The notes below the pieces were generated by a model. It ran no database searches, was not told the origin of the DNA, and saw only the letters and a program-made list of their open reading frames with translations. A stretch of DNA of 36,604 nucleotides from Betaproteobacteria bacterium (lineage in GTDB: Bacteria; Pseudomonadota; Gammaproteobacteria; Burkholderiales; Burkholderiaceae_C), in NCBI GenBank assembly GCA_024641925.1, contig JAHECB010000010.1:1-36604 (forward strand), read 5' to 3'. Both the position numbers and the translations under genes were made by a program. The first letter of the stretch is position 1; each line of letters begins with the position of its first letter. Shown one piece after another: positions 30,177-36,604 of the stretch.

Positions 30177-32980
30177 GCAGGCTCCTTGGGTATCGACGCG
30201 GCGCGGAGGCTTGCCGTTCGCAGCAACGCGCCAGCCATGTCGGACAGATAGGCGCGGGCTGCCGGCAGCCCGAAGCTGCCGCCGTTGGCCAGTGCCAGCT
30301 CGAAACCGGCAGCCGTCATGCGCGCCTTGCAGGTCTCCACCAGTTGCTGGTTCTTGCGCCCGGGTGACACCGGTGAACCGCGCAGCGCAGCGGCCAGGGT
30401 CACGACGGCCTCGTCGGCGCCCAGCTGGGCCAAGGGCAGCAGTGCCGCCTTGAGCGTGGACCAGGCGTAGAAGGTGGCGCCATGGGTAGGAATCTCGCCC
30501 AGCGCCTGCAGGTGGATGGCCAGCGCGTCGGCCGGCGGCGCAGCAGCGGCCTGCAATTCGGCGATGAAGTGTTTGACACGCTGGGCGCCCAGCGTATTGC
30601 CGGCCATCAACGCCCATTCGACCGAGATCTGGTACTCGGCAATGGCCTGTTGCGGGTTGTCAAAGCTCAGCACACGACCCCGCGCGTAGTGCACGTAGCC
30701 CAGCAGGGTCGGTTGGGTGACGTGCTGCCCGAGTTGGGAAACCTCCTGTGCGAGCGCCGCGGCGCCCGCCACATCGCCGACACGCGCGGTGACATAAGAC
30801 GCCATGCACAACGACGTCACCTCACAAGCCGTGTTGCCGGCGGCGCGGGCCTGCGCCGCCGAAGTCCGCAGGTGCTTCAGGCACTTGGCCGTGTCCTTGG
30901 ACCACTGCGCGATCTGCCCGGCCACGCCTTCGAGCCAGCCCGCGCTGGACGCGTAGCCCGCGGCTTCGGCCTGGAGACCGGCGGCGACGAAGTTTTCGGC
31001 GGCCTGACTGTCGCCATCGGCATGGAAGGCATGCACGGCCGCCGCTGCCAGCAGCATGGCTTGCTGCGGCAAGGTGTGTGCACCCGGCTGGGCCATCACA
31101 CGCTGCGGCCAGAAGGCGGTTTCGGCGCCGCGCTGGGCGTAATTGAACAGAAAAAGCGCTGCGGCGATGTCGGCGGCCAGCGGCAGGTCGCGTGTCAGGG
31201 CTCGTTCAAAGGCTGCGCGCAGGTTGGCAAGTTCGTCGAAGATGCCCTGGACGGCCTTTGACTCCTGATCGGTGGCGACCCGGGCGCCCAGCTCGCGGCA
31301 GCGGGCCGCAAACACCTGGCCATGGCGGTTTTCCACCGTTTGCAGCTGCCCTGCCTGGGCCAGCTTTTCGCGCCCGAACGCCTGCACCGTCTGCAGCATG
31401 CGGAACAACCGCGGCGAGCCCGGGTCGCGAGACAGCAGCGACGATTCGACCAATTCGTCGATGCCCGCCAACACGGCTGACGCGCTGCCGATGCCGGCCG
31501 CCTTGTCGCCCGCCCCGTCGACCATGCACAAGGCCAGCGCCTGTTTTTCATGGAAAGGCCCCGAAAACACGGCCAGGCGTTCCAGGATGCGGCGGCTGGC
31601 CGGATCCAGCAGCTCATAGGACCAGTCCAGTGTCTGGCGCAGCGTCTGCTGGCGACCTGCGCGACGCTGCAAGCGGCTGGTGCCCAGGTCCAGCGGGTTG
31701 GTGACGCCGGCGGCAATGTCGGCCACGGTCAGCCGGCGCAGATGGCCGGCCGCGATCTCGATGGCCAGCGGCAGGTGTTCGAGGTGGGCACAGATGCGAT
31801 CGATCGTGGACAGCTCTTCATCCGTGGCGTGGAAGCCGTGGTTCACCAGTCGCGCCCGTGCCACGAACAGGCGCACGGCGGCGGATTCGCCGGGGGCGGC
31901 GCGCGACTCTGCACCGGTGCCCCTGCGACCCAAACCGCACAGCGGCGACACCTCAAAAAGCGCCTCGCCATCCACGCCCAAGGTGCGTCGACTGGTGTTG
32001 ATGATGAACAGCGTGGGGCAGAGCTGCCCCAGGTCCGGCACGGCATCGGCGATCGGGTCGAGTACATGCTCGCAGTTGTCCAGCAGCAGGATGGCCCTTG
32101 CGCCTTGCAGCCGTTCCAGCACCTGCACGCGGGGTTGCATGCCGGGCTGGGGTTCGATCAGCAGGCTGGCGGCGATGGCGGGCCAGACATCCGCGCCGCG
32201 CTCCAGCGCTGACAGGTCGACAAACCAGGCGCCATCCGGAAATGATGACTCCAGTGAACGCGCAAATTCAACCGCCAGCCTTGTCTTGCCGATGCCGCCA
32301 GGGCCGATCAAGGTGAGCACACGCGACTCATGGGTCATGGCCACCAGCGCTTCGATCTCGGCTTCCCGGCCAAAAAAAGCATTCAGCGTGGCCGGCAGGT
32401 TGCCGGTGGCCGTTTCGCGTTTGCCACCGATGGGCGGGAAGGCCTGCGGCAGGCCTGGCATGTTGAGTTGCAGCACCCGGATCGGGTCGATGCCCTTGAA
32501 ATGGTGTTCACCCAGGTCGGTCAAGGCCAGCTTAGCGGCTTGCAGTTCGGGCGCCAGCAAGGCGGCGGTAGCGGCCGAGACCAGCACCTGATCCGCATGT
32601 GCCGCATTGCCCAGCCGCGTCACCAAGGGCATGGCGGGGCCGAACCAGTCGCTGCCGCGAGGGCGCGCCAGGCCCGTGTGGATGCCGGCGCGGATCAGCA
32701 GCCGCCCTGTGGGCCCCCAGGCCGTAGCACGCAGGCTGTGCGTGGCATCGATGATGGCCCGCACGGCGTCCAGGGGCCGGTCGAAGCCGGCATAGAGGCC
32801 GTCTCCTGTGTTCTTGAAGGGGTCGCCGTGGTGGCGTCGGATGGCAGCCTGCAGCAGTTGGTCGTGCAAATCCATCGCGCCCAGCATGTCGCCCGGGAAT
32901 TGGCGGTGCAGGGCTGTACTGCCGACGACGTCTGTAACGAGGAAGGTGCGTTCGATACTGCTTGCGGCGTTGTCCAACAT
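30173..32980 (-). CDS. Cyclase-like / STAND ATPase / TPR regulator
   Basis: The 935-residue protein has three modules. Residues ~11-170 form a class III nucleotide cyclase-like domain: FLVTDVVGST (metal Asp D17), FKNTGDGLYAGF (K56, D60) and WFGPAMPLVTRLGNAAH, where Pro118 replaces the usual Asn, and R122 is kept. Residues ~200-450 form a STAND/NB-ARC-type ATPase with Walker A LIGPGGIGKT (K232) and Walker B AILLLDN (D301). The rest is helical TPR-like repeat. This architecture is known in large bacterial regulators, usually sensing and signalling. It is the first of four tightly coupled genes. Start ATG at 32980 is preceded by a weak AGG-type ribosome site. Confidence 0.88.
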   Translation of the reverse strand: MLDNAASSIERTFLVTDVVGSTALHRQFPGDMLGAMDLHDQLLQAAIRRHHGDPFKNTGDGLYAGFDRPLDAVRAIIDATHSLRATAWGPTGRLLIRAGIHTGLARPRGSDWFGPAMPLVTRLGNAAHADQVLVSAATAALLAPELQAAKLALTDLGEHHFKGIDPIRVLQLNMPGLPQAFPPIGGKRETATGNLPATLNAFFGREAEIEALVAMTHESRVLTLIGPGGIGKTRLAVEFARSLESSFPDGAWFVDLSALERGADVWPAIAASLLIEPQPGMQPRVQVLERLQGARAILLLDNCEHVLDPIADAVPDLGQLCPTLFIINTSRRTLGVDGEALFEVSPLCGLGRRGTGAESRAAPGESAAVRLFVARARLVNHGFHATDEELSTIDRICAHLEHLPLAIEIAAGHLRRLTVADIAAGVTNPLDLGTSRLQRRAGRQQTLRQTLDWSYELLDPASRRILERLAVFSGPFHEKQALALCMVDGAGDKAAGIGSASAVLAGIDELVESSLLSRDPGSPRLFRMLQTVQAFGREKLAQAGQLQTVENRHGQVFAARCRELGARVATDQESKAVQGIFDELANLRAAFERALTRDLPLAADIAAALFLFNYAQRGAETAFWPQRVMAQPGAHTLPQQAMLLAAAAVHAFHADGDSQAAENFVAAGLQAEAAGYASSAGWLEGVAGQIAQWSKDTAKCLKHLRTSAAQARAAGNTACEVTSLCMASYVTARVGDVAGAAALAQEVSQLGQHVTQPTLLGYVHYARGRVLSFDNPQQAIAEYQISVEWALMAGNTLGAQRVKHFIAELQAAAAPPADALAIHLQALGEIPTHGATFYAWSTLKAALLPLAQLGADEAVVTLAAALRGSPVSPGRKNQQLVETCKARMTAAGFELALANGGSFGLPAARAYLSDMAGALLRTASLRAASIPKEPA

Positions 32981-33134
32981 CTGCAGCCTACGCGCCGATC
33001 GGCGATGTCAACGACGGCGTAGTTTGCAACAGTGACGCTGATGGCGCCAGTGCTATTGAGGAAAGTGTGCGCAGTTCAGGCTCAGCTTGCGCCCTGATCA
33101 GACTGGATCCACCGGTCGATGACCACGACCCCGC

Positions 33135-33152
33135 CGACCGTCATTGCGGTCG
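33135..33152. repeat. 6-bp inverted repeat after the ABC ATPase gene
   Basis: CGACCG (33135-33140) and CGGTCG (33147-33152) form a perfect stem with loop TCATTG, 19 bases past the stop of the minus-strand ATPase gene. There is no U-run, so terminator function is uncertain. The rest of 32981-33170 shows a TTGACA-like hexamer on the minus strand (33011-33006) with no convincing -10. Confidence 0.35.
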
Positions 33153-33170
33153 CGGCCCGACCATGCACTG

Positions 33171-34883
33171 TCAGCGCACGGGCGTTGCCAAAGCTGCCGC
33201 GCTGTAGCCCTTGGGAATCGCGGCCAGCAGCCGCTTGGTGTAGTCCTCACGCGGTGCGGCCAGGATCTGTGCGGCGCTGGCCTGTTCCACCACCACGCCG
33301 TCTTTCATCACCAGCACCTCGTCGCTGATGAAACGCACCACCGCCAGATCGTGGCTGATGAAGACGTAACTCAGGCCAAATTCGTCCTGCAAGTCTTTCA
33401 GCAGGTTCAGCACCTGGGCCTGCACCGACACGTCCAGCGCCGACACGGCTTCGTCCAGCACCAGCACCTCGGGGTTCAGGGTCAGGCAGCGCGCAATGGC
33501 CACGCGCTGGCGCTGGCCGCCGCTGAATTCATGCGGGTACTTGCCGAAGGCGCGGCCGTCGAGGCCCACTTTTTCGAGCAGTGCGCGGGCGCGTTGTTCG
33601 CGGTCGGCCGTGCTGTTGCCGATGCCGTGGATGACCATGGGCTCCAGCAGTGTCTGGCCGATGGTGAAGCGCGGGTTCAGGCTGGCGTACGGGTTCTGGA
33701 ACACGATCTGGATGCGCCGGCGCATCACCTGGCGCTCGGCGGCGCTGATCTTCAGCAGGTTCTTGCCGTCGAACATCACCTCGCCGGCCTCGGGCCCGCC
33801 GTTGGGTTCGTGCAGGCGCAGCAGGGCCAGGCCCATGGTGGTCTTGCCGGAACCCGATTCACCCACCACGCCCAGTGTGTGGCCCTTGCGCAGCTGGAAG
33901 TTCACGTTCTGCACGGCCTTGAATTCGCGCCGGCCGAACACGCCCTTTTTCAGCCAGAAGCTCTTGGCCAGCGCACGCACTTCCAGCACCACCGGCGCGT
34001 TGGGGTCCTTGGTCTTGGCCAGGCCGGCCGCGGCCGTGCTGCTGACACCGCCTTGTGAAGCGGCGATGTGGTCGTCGATGACCATCAAACGCGCCGGGTT
34101 GCCCTCCAGGCTGGGCCGGCAGGCCAGCAGCGCCTTGGTGTAGGCGTCCTGTGGTCGTTCAAAGATGTCGGCGGCCGGGCCTTGTTCGCGGATGGTGCCG
34201 CCGCGCATCACCACCACGCGGTCGGCAATTTCGCCCACCAGGCCCAGGTCGTGGCTGATGAACAGCACACTCATGCGGTGTTCGGTCTTCAGCTTGCCCA
34301 GCAGTTCCAGGATCTGTCGCTGGATGGTCACGTCCAGCGCCGTGGTGGGCTCGTCGGCAATCAGGAGCTTGGGTTCGCAAGCCAGCGCCATGGCAATCAT
34401 CACGCGCTGCTGTTGGCCACCGGACATCTCGTGAGGGTAGCTCTTCAGTCGGCGTGTGGGTTCAGGAATGCCCACTTCGTGCAGCAGTTCTTCGGCACGC
34501 TTCAACGCGGCGGACCGGGACAGTCCCAGGTGTTTCATCAGCGGTTCACACAGCTGCTGGCCCACGTCAAACACCGGGTTCAGCGAACTCATGGGGTCCT
34601 GGAACACACAGGCAATTTCGCGCCCGCGCATGGCCTGCAAGTCCGCCAGGCTGGCCTGCAGCAGGTTTTTGCCCTGCCACAGGATGCGGCCTTCACGCAC
34701 GGCGTTTTCAGGCAGCAGGTTCAGCACGCTCATGGCGGTGACACTTTTGCCCGAGCCCGATTCACCCACCAGCGCCACGGTGGTGTTTTCAGGGATGTCG
34801 AAGCTGACGCCCTTGACGGCTTCGGCCAGCACGCCCTGGCCCATGCGGAAGGACACTTTCAGGTCTTGAATACTCAGCAGCAT
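33171..34883 (-). CDS. Double ABC ATPase of a peptide/nickel-type transporter (DppD-DppF fusion)
   Basis: The 570-residue protein contains two complete ATPase units: Walker A GESGSGKS, signature MSGGQQQRV and Walker [13 protein letters not shown] in the first; [18 protein letters not shown] and [11 protein letters not shown] in the second. Two-in-one ATPases of this type (GsiA, YejF) serve Dpp/Opp-class importers of peptides, glutathione or nickel complexes. ATG at 34883 follows the permease stop by 4 bases (34884-34887); the frame upstream is not used. The periplasmic binding protein is not in the window, so substrate is unknown. Confidence 0.93.
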   Translation of the reverse strand: MLLSIQDLKVSFRMGQGVLAEAVKGVSFDIPENTTVALVGESGSGKSVTAMSVLNLLPENAVREGRILWQGKNLLQASLADLQAMRGREIACVFQDPMSSLNPVFDVGQQLCEPLMKHLGLSRSAALKRAEELLHEVGIPEPTRRLKSYPHEMSGGQQQRVMIAMALACEPKLLIADEPTTALDVTIQRQILELLGKLKTEHRMSVLFISHDLGLVGEIADRVVVMRGGTIREQGPAADIFERPQDAYTKALLACRPSLEGNPARLMVIDDHIAASQGGVSSTAAAGLAKTKDPNAPVVLEVRALAKSFWLKKGVFGRREFKAVQNVNFQLRKGHTLGVVGESGSGKTTMGLALLRLHEPNGGPEAGEVMFDGKNLLKISAAERQVMRRRIQIVFQNPYASLNPRFTIGQTLLEPMVIHGIGNSTADREQRARALLEKVGLDGRAFGKYPHEFSGGQRQRVAIARCLTLNPEVLVLDEAVSALDVSVQAQVLNLLKDLQDEFGLSYVFISHDLAVVRFISDEVLVMKDGVVVEQASAAQILAAPREDYTKRLLAAIPKGYSAAALATPVR

Positions 34884-34887
34884 GGTC

Positions 34888-35946
34888 TTATTCCAATCCA
34901 CGCAGTTTGGGGTCCAGCGCATCGCGCAGCGCATCGGCCATCAGTGAAAACGCGGTCACGAACACCGCCATGAACAGGGTGGCGGCCACCAGTTGCCACC
35001 AGTGGCCCAGGATCAGCTCACTCTGCGCCTCGGCCAGCATGGTGCCCCAGCTCACCTGGTCTACCCGCACCCCCAGGCCCAGGTAGGACAGGATGACCTC
35101 GCTCTTGATGAAGCCCACGGTCAGCAGACCCAGCCGCACCAGCATCACGTGGCTGACGTTGGGCAGGATGTGCCGAAACATGCGGCTGGCGTTGCTGGCG
35201 CCGATGGCCTCGGCGGCGCGCACGTATTCGCGGCTGCGGTGTTTGATGAATTCGGCGCGCACCTGGCGGTACATGCCGGTCCAGCCGGTCAGGGCCAGGA
35301 TGATGACCACGCTTTGCACCCCGCGCCCGGCCACCGCTGCAAAGGCAAAGATCAGCAGGATGTTGGGGATGGATTCAAAGACGTTGTAGACCCACTCCAG
35401 CAGGTCGCCCACCTTGCCGCCGAAATAGCCGCCAAAGGCGCCCAGCAGCGTGCCCAGAATGGTGGCGCACAGCGCAGCGGCCACGCCCACAAACACACTG
35501 ATCTCGGTGCCCTTGACGGCCTTTTGCAGCACATCACGGCCCAGGCGGTCGCCGCCGAAGGGCAGGGTGTCAGCCTTCACGGTTTCGGTGGTCTGGAACG
35601 CCTTGGCACGTTCGGCCCACTCCTTGTAGCGCGGCGCTAGCGGGTCGATGTCGCTCAGGTCCACGTTGGGGCCTTTGGGGCCTTCGATGGCACTTTGCGC
35701 CTCGGGCGGCGCCGGGCCCAGGAAGGTGGGCGGTGCGTTGGGTACCCCCACTTCGTCCTGCCAGTTCTTGGCCACCAGGCCGGTGGCCGACAAGACGATC
35801 AGCAGCAGGAAGCCCGCCACCACCCACAAGGACACCAGGCCCACGCGGTCGGACCTGAAGCGGCGCCACGCGGCCGCCCAGACACCTTCGCTCTTTTGCA
35901 GCGCGCTGCCGCCAGCGCTGTCGGCTGAGATCACGGCTGTATTCAT
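34888..35946 (-). CDS. DppC/OppC-type ABC permease
   Basis: The 352-residue membrane protein has an N-terminal cytoplasmic segment, one membrane helix (about 36-58) and a long periplasmic stretch (about 60-140, with a Pro-rich part) before the conserved permease core. The coupling loop AAEAIGASNASRMFRHILPN marks the Dpp/Opp permease C family, and the end MADALRDALDPKLRG is standard. The long first loop resembles YejE-type subunits. ATG at 35946 overlaps the stop of permease B (ATGA, 35943-35946). Confidence 0.92.
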   Translation of the reverse strand: MNTAVISADSAGGSALQKSEGVWAAAWRRFRSDRVGLVSLWVVAGFLLLIVLSATGLVAKNWQDEVGVPNAPPTFLGPAPPEAQSAIEGPKGPNVDLSDIDPLAPRYKEWAERAKAFQTTETVKADTLPFGGDRLGRDVLQKAVKGTEISVFVGVAAALCATILGTLLGAFGGYFGGKVGDLLEWVYNVFESIPNILLIFAFAAVAGRGVQSVVIILALTGWTGMYRQVRAEFIKHRSREYVRAAEAIGASNASRMFRHILPNVSHVMLVRLGLLTVGFIKSEVILSYLGLGVRVDQVSWGTMLAEAQSELILGHWWQLVAATLFMAVFVTAFSLMADALRDALDPKLRGLE

Positions 35947-36604
35947 TTCAGCACCACGCGGGGGTCGGCGAACTTGTAGGCCACGTCGGTCAGCAGGTTG
36001 ATGAACATGGTCAAAACGGCCAGGTAGATGGTCACCGCCTGGATGACCGGGAAATCACTGCGGTTCACGGCCAGCAGCACCTCGCGGCCAATGCCGGGGA
36101 TGCTGAAAAACACCTCGATCAGGAAGCTGCCCACAAAGATGCCGGGCAGCTGCAGGCCGATGTTGGTCAGGATGGGGATCATGGCGTTGCGCAGCACGTG
36201 GCGGAACAGCACCACCCGTTCGGTCATGCCCTTGGCGCGCGCGGTGCGCACGTAGTCCTGGCCCAGTTCGTCCAGCAGGAAGGTGCGGTACAGGCGGGTT
36301 TGGGGCGCCAGGCCCACCATCACCGCCAGCAGCACCGGCAGCGGGGCGTAGGTGATCAGGTTGTTCCAGACGCTGTCGCTCCAGCCCTGCACTGGAAACC
36401 AGCCCAGCTGGAAGCCGAAAACGTACTGCCCGATGATCACGTAGACCAGGAAACTGATCGAGAGTGCAACGGTGGTCACCACCATGATGGCGCGGTCGGT
36501 CAGGCTGCCGCGGCGGTAGGCCACCCACATCGCGATCGGCAGGGCCAGCAGCACGTCCAGGATCAGGATGGGGATCATCACCGTCAGCGTGGCCGGCAGG
36601 CGCG
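35943..36604 (-). CDS. DppB/OppB-type ABC permease (5' end outside window)
   Basis: The frame is open to the right edge of the window, so about 220 C-terminal residues are present (stop at 35943). The coupling loop is TARAKGMTERVVLFRHVLRN, followed by NIGLQLPGIFVGSFLIEVFF and the family ending DVAYKFADPRV. Together with the C permease and the double ATPase it completes a peptide-type importer; the binding protein probably lies further right. Confidence 0.93.
   Translation of the reverse strand, partial: RLPATLTVMIPILILDVLLALPIAMWVAYRRGSLTDRAIMVVTTVALSISFLVYVIIGQYVFGFQLGWFPVQGWSDSVWNNLITYAPLPVLLAVMVGLAPQTRLYRTFLLDELGQDYVRTARAKGMTERVVLFRHVLRNAMIPILTNIGLQLPGIFVGSFLIEVFFSIPGIGREVLLAVNRSDFPVIQAVTIYLAVLTMFINLLTDVAYKFADPRVVLK

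Noticed and set aside
32983-33011. Sigma-70 promoter for the cyclase/peroxidase operon
   Set aside because: TTGACA is present on the minus strand but no -10 at normal spacing was found.
1-36604. CRISPR arrays, tRNA/rRNA, insertion sequences, tandem repeats
   Set aside because: None was recognisable by reading the window; no transposase motif or regular repeat-spacer pattern was found.

Overview
The window is GC-rich (about two thirds G+C by eye) and densely packed with genes on both strands. Many neighbours are joined by ATGA or GTGA stop/start overlaps. The gene content (urease accessory genes, a YnjBCD-type transporter, IclR and LuxR regulators, DyP and catalase-like haem proteins, a Dpp/Opp-type transporter) and codon style suggest a betaproteobacterium of the order Burkholderiales, probably near the Comamonadaceae. 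That placement is inferred from style and content; no marker gene is present. I see no rRNA, tRNA, CRISPR array or insertion sequence.

Layout: (1) 1-4287, plus strand: the 3' part of ureG, then DUF1697, a gamma-glutamylcyclotransferase-like gene, a DUF2157 membrane protein translationally coupled to ureD, and a membrane-anchored, probably inactive Mrr-type domain protein. (2) 4288-8239: a periplasmic protein behind a consensus FNR/Anr box, an NmrA-like reductase, a broken TPR remnant, and a LuxR-type regulator. (3) 8240-14990: a small ASH-like lipoprotein, a NarL-type response regulator with an odd tail, a frameshifted sensor kinase, a large lipoprotein, an RlmN/Cfr-type radical SAM enzyme, and a tannase/feruloyl esterase remnant. 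(4) 15011-17523: an SDR, an S4 protein, a conserved hypothetical and an IclR regulator. (5) 17776-22419: a ynjBCD ABC transporter operon ending in an APH-family kinase, converging on a nucleoside hydrolase preceded by a winged-helix/TPR regulator. (6) 25233-26858: a two-part beta-propeller lipoprotein split by an in-frame TGA where Trp is expected. (7) 26942-32980, minus strand: a coupled four-gene operon encoding a cyclase-like/STAND ATPase/TPR regulator, a catalase-related haem protein, an unknown protein and a DyP-type peroxidase. (8) 33171-36604, minus strand: a peptide-type ABC transporter (fused double ATPase, permease C, partial permease B).

The most promising candidate for a little-described system is region 7: two haem peroxidase-type enzymes and an unknown partner, coupled to a regulator whose cyclase domain seems to have lost a catalytic residue. 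Region 5 is second: an importer fused in one operon to a small-molecule kinase, suggesting import followed by phosphorylation. The window also holds several decaying genes (TPR remnant, tannase remnant, split kinase, split propeller), so parts of it are eroding or contain sequence errors that should be checked against reads.
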